Assembly: GCA_013151645.1 (NCBI GenBank)
Contig: JAADHU010000031.1
Location: 41,138 to 105,137 of the forward strand
Length of the DNA: 64,000 bases
Reading direction: 5' to 3'
DNA from: Gammaproteobacteria bacterium
GTDB taxonomy: Bacteria > Pseudomonadota > Gammaproteobacteria > Steroidobacterales > Woeseiaceae
Made by a program: the position numbers and the translations under genes. The notes beneath the pieces are model-generated. The model had not been told where the DNA came from. It ran no database searches and was given only the letters and a program-made list of their open reading frames with translations. Below, one piece after another: positions 33,862-43,080 of the stretch. How positions within the stretch are numbered: the first letter of the stretch is position 1; every line of letters starts with the position of its first letter.

Positions 33862-35919
33862 ATGAGTTTCCATCGATTTTGGCCATTGGCGTTGCTGACT
33901 ACTCTTGGTGCGTGCGGCGGCGGCGGTTCCGGGACGAGCAATCCGCCACCACCACCACCGCCTCCGCCACCGCCCGTCAACACAGCGCCGACGGTGGACG
34001 CGGGTGTCGACCAGACCGTCATTGAATTAACCGTTGTTCAACTCGCGGGGTCCGCCAACGACGTCAACAATGACCCGTTAACTTACAGCTGGACGCAAAC
34101 AGTTGGCACCACGGTGACATTGATGAACGCTGACACGCCAGACGCCAGTTTTACGGCGCCGGATGTATTGGCGGGCATGCCGGAAAGCCTGACTTTCCGG
34201 CTGTCCGTATCCGATGGCGCCGGCGGGATGACGACCGACGACATTGTCGTTTCGGTGCAGGAACCCGGTGCGGTGGTGCTATTGTCCGGGGTAGCCGAAT
34301 ACGAGTTTCCGCCGCCGAATAACGGCTGCGACGGGCTCAATTTCAGCGCCGTTATTCGTCGGCCGATTCGCGGCGCGCCGGTGCAAATTCTTGACGCCGC
34401 GACAAATGCGCTGATTGCCTCGACAACCACCAGTGCGACCGGTGCTTACAGCGTCACTCTCGATGGAGCTATCGACGTCATCGTGCGTGTGCGCTCGCAA
34501 TTGTTGCAGGCCGGAAGTCCGTCGTGGGATGTGGACGTTCGCAGTAATACCGACAATAACACTGTTCCATTGAATCAGCGGCCACTCTATTTTCTCGATA
34601 GTGCACCTTTTAATACCGGCGGTGTGGACCTCGTGCGGCCGCCGCTGGTGGCGGGCACCGGATGGGGCGCCAACAGCTTTACCGGTGTGCGTGCGGCCGC
34701 TCCGTTCGCGATATTGGATGCCATCTACGAAATGATGCAGCTTGTCGTGTCGGCTGATCCGACGATTAATTTTCCGGCACTTGACGCTTTCTGGAGTTCG
34801 GCCAACAACACCAGCGCGGGGACCGGCGATTTCTTTGCCGACCTCGACACGGGCGATATCGGTAATTCCTTCTACGTCGGCGGAAGCGTGGGCAGCTTGT
34901 TCCTCCTGGGTATGGACGGCGATGACATCGAAGAGTTTGACGATCATGTCGTCGGGCATGAATGGGGCCATTATTTCGAGGATAAGTTTTCGCGTTCGGA
35001 CAGCATCGGCGGTGCTCACTCGCTTGGGAACCAGCTTGATATGCGTTTGGCGTTTGGCGAGGGCTTCGGGACGGCAATAGCCGGCATTGGACTGGGTCCG
35101 ATGTATTGCGACACGCTATGGTCCGGCGGCATGCTGCGTGGTTTCGAAATCAATGTCGAAAGTCCGAGCGGCGTTGGCTTTACGGGCTGGTTCAACGAAT
35201 TGTCGGTGATGCAGATTTTGTATGACCTGTGGGATAGCAACGATGAGGGCGGCGATCCTATGAGCATTGGATTCACGCCGATTTATGACGTCATGACCGG
35301 TGCGCAACAATCGACCGCCGCGTTTACGAGTATTTTCTCTTTCGCGGAGGCGCTGAAAGCATTGCCGAACGCCGAAACCGCGTTTATCGACGCGCTGCTT
35401 TTGCGCGAAGATATTACAGCGACGGGCATCAATCTTTACGGTGACGGCGAAACCAACGACGGCCCAGGCACGCCGCCGGATGTCTTGCCGATCTATACGG
35501 ACATCTCCCTGGGCAATACCGTGCGGGTCTGCAGTAACAGCCAGTTTGACTCCGCGCGAGACGGTAACAAACTGTCCGAAGTCCGATACTTGCGGCTCAA
35601 CCTGCAAAGTGCGGGATCAAGGACATTCACCGTCGATACCGTGAACCCCGATTCAACACCGTCGGCCGGGTTTGATTGCACTACGGCCGCGGCCACGGAC
35701 CCGGAAATAAGGGAACACAGTGACCCGGACCTGCAACTGTGGCTCAACGGGCAACGCATATTGGAAGCCCGCGGTTGCGAGCCCAATCAGGAAATCGCGA
35801 CGTCGGGTGTATTGGCACCGGGCGACTACGTTATTGATTTGACCGAGTTTCGCTATGCGGATACCGAATCGCGGGTGACTTTTCCGGAACAAACCTGTTT
35901 TGACGTGACCATCAACTAA
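33862..35919 (+). CDS. secreted metallopeptidase-like lipoprotein with PKD-type domain
   Basis: 685 residues. Lipoprotein signal with Cys in LGACGGGG, a poly-Pro linker (about 30-42), an Ig/PKD-like domain about 45-135 (SWTQTVGTTVTLMNADTPDASFTAP), a carboxypeptidase-regulatory-like stretch, and a peptidase-like core with zinc motif HEWGHYFED near residue 368 and a downstream acidic FGEGFGTA that can supply the third ligand. The C-terminal 150 residues look like a beta-sandwich binding domain. Surface zinc protease of unknown specificity; not a family I can name exactly. The next lipoprotein gene follows 23 bp downstream. Confidence 0.8.
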   Translation: MSFHRFWPLALLTTLGACGGGGSGTSNPPPPPPPPPPPVNTAPTVDAGVDQTVIELTVVQLAGSANDVNNDPLTYSWTQTVGTTVTLMNADTPDASFTAPDVLAGMPESLTFRLSVSDGAGGMTTDDIVVSVQEPGAVVLLSGVAEYEFPPPNNGCDGLNFSAVIRRPIRGAPVQILDAATNALIASTTTSATGAYSVTLDGAIDVIVRVRSQLLQAGSPSWDVDVRSNTDNNTVPLNQRPLYFLDSAPFNTGGVDLVRPPLVAGTGWGANSFTGVRAAAPFAILDAIYEMMQLVVSADPTINFPALDAFWSSANNTSAGTGDFFADLDTGDIGNSFYVGGSVGSLFLLGMDGDDIEEFDDHVVGHEWGHYFEDKFSRSDSIGGAHSLGNQLDMRLAFGEGFGTAIAGIGLGPMYCDTLWSGGMLRGFEINVESPSGVGFTGWFNELSVMQILYDLWDSNDEGGDPMSIGFTPIYDVMTGAQQSTAAFTSIFSFAEALKALPNAETAFIDALLLREDITATGINLYGDGETNDGPGTPPDVLPIYTDISLGNTVRVCSNSQFDSARDGNKLSEVRYLRLNLQSAGSRTFTVDTVNPDSTPSAGFDCTTAAATDPEIREHSDPDLQLWLNGQRILEARGCEPNQEIATSGVLAPGDYVIDLTEFRYADTESRVTFPEQTCFDVTIN

Positions 35920-35942
35920 AACACCTTGTATGGGTAACCAGA

Positions 35943-36530
35943 ATGAATCGAATAGTGCTTAGCAAATTATTAACCGTTCTAATTTCAGCCCTGGCGCTGG
36001 TGGCATGCGAAGGCGATCGGGAATCGATGAGCGATTCGACGCAAGAAACCACCGCCAAACCGGCGACCGCGGTGAAAAAACCGGGAGCGGCAATAGAGAA
36101 GTCACCGGGGAAATTGACGGCGCCAATTTCGTTCGACTATTCAATCGTCGGCAACCCGATTGTCGGCCAGCCCGTGAGTATCAATTTGCAGATTTCGTCA
36201 CCGCTCGACGATCGGACCATCACGGTCTTTTATCGTGTGAATGAGGCGGGCAGTCTGACGTTCCCGGAATCACAGCTCGAGACAATTACGCTTCTGCCCC
36301 TGGCTGAGGTGACGTCACGCAATCAGCAAGTGACCGTGGTGCCGCAACGCGAGGGACGCATTTACCTGGTCGTGTCCGCCGAAGTCGAAACCGATGGCGG
36401 CACGATGATGCGGTCGATGTCGATTCCCATCCAGGTGGGCAATTCGCCGCGAGCGCCGACCGTGAACGGTGAGCTGGTTGAAGGGCCGGACGGGGAAGTG
36501 GGCATTTCGATGCCGGCGAAGGAGCCGTAG
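35943..36530 (+). CDS. small lipoprotein, function unknown
   Basis: 195 residues: signal with lipobox LVAC (Cys about 22), low-complexity Lys/Thr/Ala segment, then an Ig-like beta-sandwich (VSINLQISSPLDDRTITVFYRV, EGRIYLVVSAEVETDG). No family recognised. Immediate neighbour of the secreted metallopeptidase, likely same operon; could be its partner at the envelope. Confidence 0.7.
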   Translation: MNRIVLSKLLTVLISALALVACEGDRESMSDSTQETTAKPATAVKKPGAAIEKSPGKLTAPISFDYSIVGNPIVGQPVSINLQISSPLDDRTITVFYRVNEAGSLTFPESQLETITLLPLAEVTSRNQQVTVVPQREGRIYLVVSAEVETDGGTMMRSMSIPIQVGNSPRAPTVNGELVEGPDGEVGISMPAKEP

Positions 36531-36551
36531 CGCGGCGTTCTTTTTTGTTAC

Positions 36552-36624
36552 GGGTCGCGCCTCAGGAGACGCTCCTGCAGCAGTGCCAAGAGAAAAATTG
36601 CAGGAGCGTCTCCTGAGGCGTGAC
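36552..36624. repeat. inverted REP pair after the small lipoprotein gene
   Basis: REP 36552-36580 (core CGCGCCTCAGGAGACGCTCC) and inverse 36599-36624, loop of about 18 bp. Likely forms a long stem at the 3' end of the two-gene lipoprotein mRNA. Confidence 0.85.
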
Positions 36625-36890
36625 CACACACACAACAAAAAACGACCATATCAAAGTTATGTAAAGCCAAAGAGAAGTAGTTTGGTAAAAAACGACCAAT
36701 AACGACCGTTTTGCATAATCCTTACCAAAACTCAGGGAATAATTTCCCACCGCCTTTTCAATTCGAGAAACTCATCACAGACGATTGGTTCTGAGCGGAT
36801 TACTGTGCCTACCAGGCTGCCGCTGTTACGCCACGGGCGTGTTGCGGTCAGCACAATCCCGTCACCTGTTGATATTGGTCAGGACATTTG
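36625..36890. other. intergenic region before the PAS-GGDEF-EAL gene
   Basis: AT-rich, no gene. Two near-identical motifs AAAACGACCATA (36645-36656) and AAAACGACCAATA (36689-36701) lie about 44 bp apart and could be regulator sites; not otherwise supported. Confidence 0.35.
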
Positions 36891-39800
36891 ATGCGCACAG
36901 AGTCGGAACAGCAGATCAGGCAAGCATCGTCCAAGTCGGGCGACAGTAAGCTGGACTTCCTTACCCTGCTGAAAATGATCGACCAGCATTATGACAAAAT
37001 GGAGGCGACTGGCGCGCCGACATTGACGCAGACGTTTAGCGCCACCACACCCACCCCGATCGAGGCCGTTTTTGACAGCGTTACCGAGGCGCTCATGTCG
37101 GTTAGCACAACCGGTGTCATACGCAGCTGCAACAAAGTCTGTTCGCGTTACTTTGGTATGAGCAGGGATGTCATGATCGGTTTACCGCTTGCCAATATTC
37201 TGCCCGGTGCCGGTAAGGTACCGCTGATCGACTTCCTGGCACCGTTTACGTCCGAGCTGGATGCCACACAAGTCGAAGTCGCTGGAGGCGAAACGACGGC
37301 CGTTCGTACCGGCGGCGAAACCTTCGAGGTCGAAATCAATGCCAGCCAGCTAAGTTCCCCGGATACCGATGTATTTATTGTCAGTTTGCGCGATATCAGC
37401 GGCCGCCGACGCGTCGAGAAGACGGTTCAGGACAATGCCGATCGCTATTGCGCACTGGTAAAAGATGCACCGGAAGCGATTGTTGTACTCGATGTCGACA
37501 AGTCCCGTTTTCGTGACGCAAATGACCGCGCCTGCAAGCTGTTCAATCTGTCGCGGGCGCGACTCATCAGCATTGGACCCAAAGCGATCAGTCCGAGCGT
37601 ACAACCGGATGGGCGAGCCACTTTCGCGGCGGCTCAAGAGTTCGTTGATCGTGCGCTTAACGGTGAGCACCCGGTCTTTGAGTGGACACATAAAGATGCC
37701 GGTGGTCGGGAATTTCCCTGCGAAGTCCGTTTTAGTCGGCTGCCCGATAGCGATCACAAGCTACTGCGTATGAGTATTGTCGACATCTCCAGCCGAAAGC
37801 GGGATGACGAACTTGTTTTCGCTCAAAACAAAATTCTGGAAATGATCGCCACGGGCAAGCCGTTCGGTCAGACGCTGCGTGCAGTATGCCGATGTGCGGA
37901 AAAAGCGGGCAACGGCTTCAGGGCGGCCATCATGCTGCTGGATGCCAGCAGCCAGCAACTGTACGTGGAGGAGGCGCCCAGTCTCCCGGAGTCTTTCAAG
38001 TTGCTACTCGATTTCATCGATGTAGCACAGGACAGCATCGCTTGCGGTTCTGCCGTCTTCAACGCACGCCACCGAATCGTCGAAAATCTTCCTGCTGACC
38101 CGACCTGGTCACAATTTCATCGCGAAGCAGCGCAACGGGGTATCGTCGCTGCGTGGTCATTCCCGATTTTCGGTATGGAGGGTCGGGTGATTGGCACCTT
38201 CGATATTTACGTTGACAAGAAACGACCGCCTACGACGGAGGAACTCGACAAGCTAAACCGGGTTGCCCGACTGGCCGGCATCGCGATCAAACGCAACCTC
38301 GATGAGCAAAAGCTCAGAAACAGCGAGCTGCGGTATCGGGGTCTGTTTGAAAACGTAGTCGATGGCGTTTATATAGCATCCCGCGACGGCGAAATTACCA
38401 CGGCAAACCCGGCGCTGGTCGAGATGCTTGGCTATAGCAGCGTTGAGGAACTGAAAAACGCCGGGCGTACAACCATGCTCTATGTGAATCCCATCGACAG
38501 AGAGCGCGTCTTTGCGCGACTGGAATCGGAAGGCGTGATCAAGAATTTCGAATACCGATTGCGCTGCAAGGACGGCAGAGAGATCGTCGTGTTGGAAAAC
38601 TCCCGGGCAATTTACAACGACGAAGGTAATGTGGTTGCGCACGAGGGTACGATTTCAGACATTACGGATCGAAAAATCGCTGAAACCCGTGTGTTCGAAG
38701 AAAAAGAACGTGCGCAGGTGACCCTGCAGTCTATTGCCGATGGTGTTATTACGACCGATGCCGAGGGCTGTATCGATTACATCAACCCTGTCGCGCAGCA
38801 ATTGATCGGCTGTAACCTGCGCAGCATACGCGGCAAGCCGATCAGTGACGTCATGATGATCGTCAATGAACACACACGAACCACGGTCGAACAGCCCGTG
38901 CTGCGTTGCCTGAAAGAAGGCCGCGTTATTTCCCTTGCTGAGAATTGCGTGCTGATCAACAAGGAAGGGCAGGAGATTCCGATTCAGGATTCGGCGGCGC
39001 CAATCCGTGATCGCATCGGCAACGTCATCGGCGCCGTGATGGTTTTTCACGACATCGGCAAGGAGTCCAGTCTTTTTCGGCAGATGAGTTATCAGGCCGC
39101 CCACGATGCCGTGACCGGTTTGATCAACCGACGAGAGTTCGAGAATCAACTGGTCGCCGCGCTTGATAAAACCCGCGAAAATCCGGACAACTCTCATGCA
39201 TTGCTGTACGTCGATCTTGATCAATTCAAGGTCGTCAACGATACCTTTGGCCATACGGCAGGCGATGAACTGTTGCTACAAGTGTCCGAGATCATTCAGG
39301 CGAATGTTCGTTCAACGGATATCGTTGCGCGAATCGGTGGTGACGAATTCGGTGTTTTGCTCGAAAATTGCGATCGCGATCGCGCGCGGGAGGTTGCGGA
39401 GGTTATTCGTATCGCGGTTGAAGAGCATCGCTTCGTCTGGCAGGAGTCGTTCATCAACGTTCGGTGTTCCATTGGCGTTGTGATGGTGAGCCATGAGAGT
39501 CCAAGCGTTGGCAGTATCATGAGTTCGGCTGACGTTGCCTGTTATTCAGCGAAGGATATGGGGCGTAACCAGATCCACATGTACCAGGACAGCGATGCCG
39601 TCGCTCGCCATGAAGAGATGAAGTGGGTGTCGCGAATTACCAGTGCCATCGAGGAGGATCGATTCGAACTCTTCTACCAGCCCATTATGGGCATCGGTGA
39701 CAATGCCAGCGACCCGCGCGGGCACTATGAGCTTTTGTTGCGCATGCGCGATGAGAACGGTGATCTGGTGCAGCCGGATCAGTTTATTCCCGCGGCAGAA

Positions 39801-40409
39801 CGTTACAACATGATGTCGACGCTGGATCGCTGGGTGATTCATGAAACCTTGTCGAAGCTGGCAGACCGCAAGTCCACCTCCGGTGTCGCACGCTTTACGC
39901 TGGCCGTCAATTTGTCGGGTACGTCGCTCAGCGAAGAAAGCTTCCTCGACTATGTTATTTCCGAGCTGGAGCAGTACGCTCTGCCCGAGGGCGCAGTTTG
40001 TTTCGAGATTACAGAGACAGCGGCCATCTCGAATTTGTCACGCGTTGTGCGGTTCATGCAAGCCCTGAAAAACCTGGGTTGCAAGTTTTCTCTTGATGAT
40101 TTCGGGAGCGGCCTGTCGTCCTTTACCTACCTGAAGAATCTTCCCGTAGACTATCTGAAAATCGATGGCCAGTTCGTCAGCAACGTCGTCGATGATTCAG
40201 TCGATGAGAGCATGGTCCGTGCCATTAATGACGTGGGCCAAGCGATGGGCATCGAAACGATTGCCGAGCGCGTGGAGTCGAAAGAAGTCATGGACAAGCT
40301 GGGTGAGCTCGGCATTGCGTATGCGCAAGGCTACTTTATTGCGCGGCCGGAGTCGGTCGATGAGTTCGAACCCTGGGGTGACACGGCGACGTCGTCGCTG
40401 ACTGCTTGA
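36891..40409 (+). CDS. multi-PAS/GAF diguanylate cyclase-phosphodiesterase
   Basis: 1172 residues from the ATG at 36891. Soluble: no membrane helix. Domain order: PAS about 50-165, PAS about 175-305, GAF about 310-480, PAS about 485-610, PAS about 620-745, GGDEF about 755-915 and EAL about 920-1165. Active-site motif RIGGDEF is intact and preceded by the inhibitory site RSTD, five residues before, so synthase activity with product feedback is expected. The EAL domain has ELLLR for EAL, DDFGSG and LKIDGQFV, so hydrolase activity is also possible. May help set the level sensed by the riboswitch at 7312. Confidence 0.92.
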   Translation: MRTESEQQIRQASSKSGDSKLDFLTLLKMIDQHYDKMEATGAPTLTQTFSATTPTPIEAVFDSVTEALMSVSTTGVIRSCNKVCSRYFGMSRDVMIGLPLANILPGAGKVPLIDFLAPFTSELDATQVEVAGGETTAVRTGGETFEVEINASQLSSPDTDVFIVSLRDISGRRRVEKTVQDNADRYCALVKDAPEAIVVLDVDKSRFRDANDRACKLFNLSRARLISIGPKAISPSVQPDGRATFAAAQEFVDRALNGEHPVFEWTHKDAGGREFPCEVRFSRLPDSDHKLLRMSIVDISSRKRDDELVFAQNKILEMIATGKPFGQTLRAVCRCAEKAGNGFRAAIMLLDASSQQLYVEEAPSLPESFKLLLDFIDVAQDSIACGSAVFNARHRIVENLPADPTWSQFHREAAQRGIVAAWSFPIFGMEGRVIGTFDIYVDKKRPPTTEELDKLNRVARLAGIAIKRNLDEQKLRNSELRYRGLFENVVDGVYIASRDGEITTANPALVEMLGYSSVEELKNAGRTTMLYVNPIDRERVFARLESEGVIKNFEYRLRCKDGREIVVLENSRAIYNDEGNVVAHEGTISDITDRKIAETRVFEEKERAQVTLQSIADGVITTDAEGCIDYINPVAQQLIGCNLRSIRGKPISDVMMIVNEHTRTTVEQPVLRCLKEGRVISLAENCVLINKEGQEIPIQDSAAPIRDRIGNVIGAVMVFHDIGKESSLFRQMSYQAAHDAVTGLINRREFENQLVAALDKTRENPDNSHALLYVDLDQFKVVNDTFGHTAGDELLLQVSEIIQANVRSTDIVARIGGDEFGVLLENCDRDRAREVAEVIRIAVEEHRFVWQESFINVRCSIGVVMVSHESPSVGSIMSSADVACYSAKDMGRNQIHMYQDSDAVARHEEMKWVSRITSAIEEDRFELFYQPIMGIGDNASDPRGHYELLLRMRDENGDLVQPDQFIPAAERYNMMSTLDRWVIHETLSKLADRKSTSGVARFTLAVNLSGTSLSEESFLDYVISELEQYALPEGAVCFEITETAAISNLSRVVRFMQALKNLGCKFSLDDFGSGLSSFTYLKNLPVDYLKIDGQFVSNVVDDSVDESMVRAINDVGQAMGIETIAERVESKEVMDKLGELGIAYAQGYFIARPESVDEFEPWGDTATSSLTA

Positions 40410-40531
40410 TATGTTTCGATTCGCGGTTCTAGCGGATTCGGGCACTAAGTAACTTCCACAACGCATGCTCTGCCACTCGACGTCAGCCTTACGGTACACT
40501 GGTGGCAAATCAATCGGACTGTAGATCGAAT

Positions 40532-41359
40532 ATGGCCAACGACGGCGCGCCGCCAGACCGCAGCAACGCGAATTTACTCGCATCTGACGAGCCTCTTCCG
40601 TTTATGGTTCTGAACGCTGACGCCAATGCGCCGGTGTTGCTGGTTTGCGATCATGCGAGCCGCCGATTTCCGAAAGCCCTGGGTAGCATGGGGCTGGATC
40701 CGTTCGCACGTCGCTGTCATCTTGCCTGGGATATCGGGGCGGGGCCGCTGACCGAATGCCTTGCCGCCACCCTGGGAGTCACCGCTGTACTGGCCCAGTA
40801 TTCCCGACTCGTCGTGGACTGTAACCGTGATCTCTTCGATCCGGGCGCGTTCCTGGAATACGGCGACGGTGTTGTCGTTCACGGCAATCGCAACCTGAAT
40901 CAGGCGCTGAAAGACCAGCGCGCGTCCGAGCTGTATTGGCCCTATCACTACGCCATCGACGTCGAATTGAAACGGCTTGCGGCATTCGACTATCCCACTG
41001 CCTTTTTTGCCATTCACAGTTTTACGCCGGTGATGAATGGTATTGCACGCGACGTGGAAATCGGCATTTTGTGGGACGCTGATCGTTCGACAGCGGAAGT
41101 CATGATCGAAGGGTTTCGCAAGGCGGGATTCAAGGTGGGCGACAATGAGCCGTACTCCGGAAAAGCGCCGCAGGACTTCACGATCGATCATCACGCGGAG
41201 GATGCCGCACTGCCGCACGTCGGCATCGAAATTCGGCAGGATCTAATCGACAATGACGCTGGTGTGCAGGCGATAGCCGCGGTGATGCACTCAATCATCA
41301 AGCCCGTTGTAGAGCGCAGTCAGGAAAGCCATTTAGTCTTGAATCCGGCAAGGGCCTAG
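40532..41359 (+). CDS. N-formylglutamate amidohydrolase family protein
   Basis: 275 residues from the ATG at 40532. Seen: VLLVCDHASRRFPKALG, AWDIGAGPL, YSRLVVDCNRD, FFAIHSFTPV and the His in FTIDHHAEDAALPHVGIEIRQDL, all typical of the HutG/FGase superfamily, a zinc amidohydrolase. Members of this group with a YbdK-like neighbour are known as uncharacterised pairs; histidine degradation genes are absent here, so the substrate is probably not N-formylglutamate from that pathway. 104 bp before the ybdK-like gene. Confidence 0.85.
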   Translation: MANDGAPPDRSNANLLASDEPLPFMVLNADANAPVLLVCDHASRRFPKALGSMGLDPFARRCHLAWDIGAGPLTECLAATLGVTAVLAQYSRLVVDCNRDLFDPGAFLEYGDGVVVHGNRNLNQALKDQRASELYWPYHYAIDVELKRLAAFDYPTAFFAIHSFTPVMNGIARDVEIGILWDADRSTAEVMIEGFRKAGFKVGDNEPYSGKAPQDFTIDHHAEDAALPHVGIEIRQDLIDNDAGVQAIAAVMHSIIKPVVERSQESHLVLNPARA

Positions 41360-41463
41360 CCGTATGCAGGAAAAACGATCGATGGTATTTTCGACACTGC
41401 AATTCAAAAAAATGGCATTTTTCGACAGGCTGCTAGTATTTAGATCTCGTCAGGGGTAGAGCG

Positions 41464-42600
41464 ATGCTGCACATGAAACCCGAATTTACCATCGGTGTTG
41501 AAGAAGAGTATTTGCTGGTCGACAAGGAGACCCGGGCACTGGTCGTTGACCCGCCCGAATCGCTGATCGGCGAATGCGAAGAATTGTGCGGCGAGCAGGT
41601 GACCACCGAGTTCCTGCGATCGCAGGTTGAAATCGGTACCAAGGTTTGTACCAACGTGCAGGACGCACGCGAGGACTTGCAGCGTTTGCGGCGCATTATC
41701 ATCGACGTTGCCGCCCGACATGGGTTGGCGCCGATTGCCGCCTCCACGCATCCGTTCAGCCGCTGGACTGAACAGAAACACACGCCAAAAGAACGTTACG
41801 ATTCCCTGACCGCCGAAATGCAGGGCGCGGCACGTCGTCTCATGATCTGTGGTATGCACGTCCATGTTGGTATCAACGACGACGGCTTGCGCATCGACCT
41901 GATGAATCAACTGAGCTACTTCCTGCCGCACTTGCTGGCGCTGTCGTGTTCATCACCCTTCTGGGAAGGTCGTGATACCGGGCTGAAGAGTTATCGGCTG
42001 ACGGTGTTTGATGCACTGCCGCGGACCGGCTTGCCAGAGCGCTTTCAGAGTTTTGCGGAGTACCAGCGACACGTCGATATTCTGGTCAACGCCGGCATGA
42101 TAAAGGATTCGACCAAGATCTGGTGGGACGTTCGTCCGAGTGAACGCTTCCCAACGCTCGAGACCCGTATTATGGACGTCTGTACGCGTATCGATGACGC
42201 CATCGCAATGGTCGCAATGTTGGTATGCATTTTGAGAATGTTGTATCGACTGCGTCTGGAAAACCAGCGCTGGCGTATATACACACCGATGCTCATTTAC
42301 GAAAACCGCTGGCGTGCCATGCGCTATAGCTTCGATGAGGGTCTGATCGATTTCGCGAAGGGTGAATTGGTACCTTTCGATCAGCTCTTGCTCGATATTC
42401 TGAGTATGACCGCAGAGGATGCCGCGGCACTCGACTGTGAGACGGAGATTGCTCACGTTCACGATATAATGAGTCGTGGCACGAGTGCGCACCGGCAACT
42501 CAAGTCCTACGAACTCGCGCGAGCTTCAGGGCAGAGCCGGGAAGACGCACTCAAGGCGGTGGTTGATACTCTGATCAGCGATACAGCGGAGGGCGTGTAA
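41464..42600 (+). CDS. ybdK: carboxylate-amine ligase, YbdK/GCS2 family
   Basis: 378 residues of the glutamate-cysteine-ligase type 2 fold. Seen: N-terminal FTIGVEEEYLLVD, GMHVHVGI near 135, WWDVRPSERFPTLETRIMDVC near 220, and LIYENRWRAMRYSFDEGLID. YbdK enzymes have weak gamma-glutamylcysteine synthetase activity; true role unknown. Adjacent to a predicted amidohydrolase with opposite chemistry. Symbol is by family resemblance only. Confidence 0.85.
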   Translation: MLHMKPEFTIGVEEEYLLVDKETRALVVDPPESLIGECEELCGEQVTTEFLRSQVEIGTKVCTNVQDAREDLQRLRRIIIDVAARHGLAPIAASTHPFSRWTEQKHTPKERYDSLTAEMQGAARRLMICGMHVHVGINDDGLRIDLMNQLSYFLPHLLALSCSSPFWEGRDTGLKSYRLTVFDALPRTGLPERFQSFAEYQRHVDILVNAGMIKDSTKIWWDVRPSERFPTLETRIMDVCTRIDDAIAMVAMLVCILRMLYRLRLENQRWRIYTPMLIYENRWRAMRYSFDEGLIDFAKGELVPFDQLLLDILSMTAEDAAALDCETEIAHVHDIMSRGTSAHRQLKSYELARASGQSREDALKAVVDTLISDTAEGV

Positions 42601-42626
42601 GACGCTTTGCCGCTGCGATTGACAGT

Positions 42627-42933
42627 GGGGTCGCGCCTCAGGAGATGCTTCTACAATTTTCTACTGGCACCGCTGTTGGAGCGTGGGCTGACGCGCGACC
42701 TGCGCTGAGAGGGTCGCGCCTCAGGAGACGCTCCTACAATTTCCTATTGGCACTGCTGTTGGAGCGTGGGCTGACGCGCGACCTGCGCTGAGAGGGTCGC
42801 GCCTCAGGAGACGCTCCTACAATTTTCTACTGGCTGGGCTGACGCGCGACCTGCGCTGAGAGGGTCGCGCCTCAGGAGACGCTCCTACAATTTTCTATTG
42901 GCACTGCTGTTGGAGCGTGACCTGACACGCGAG
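42627..42933. repeat. tandem array of 83-bp units, each a REP plus inverse REP
   Basis: Unit boundaries (start of GGGTCGCGCCTCAGG) at about 42628, 42711, 42794 and 42862. Units 1 and 2 are 83 bp, the third is 68 bp with an internal deletion of the loop and part of the inverse REP, and the fourth ends with the ACCTGA-type inverse core. Each unit can fold into a long cruciform. Confidence 0.9.
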
Positions 42934-43080
42934 CTCCCTATCAGTCGCTGCCACCCAACGTCCCGAAATGAGACGGCTCACCGCCTGGAATGCGCTACAG
43001 GTCGCAGTATATTTCGCCCAAAACCGATATTGTGTGTGAATGTATGCGCGAGCTAAATCTTTGATTTTCAGGGCGATTCG

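Noticed and set aside
33862..36530. Toxin-antitoxin or phage-defence module
   Set aside because: Both proteins have lipoprotein signals and extracellular-type domains; no nuclease, ATPase or antitoxin feature is seen.
42627..42933. CRISPR-like regular repeats
   Set aside because: Same reasoning: each 83-bp unit is an inverted REP pair with a conserved loop.
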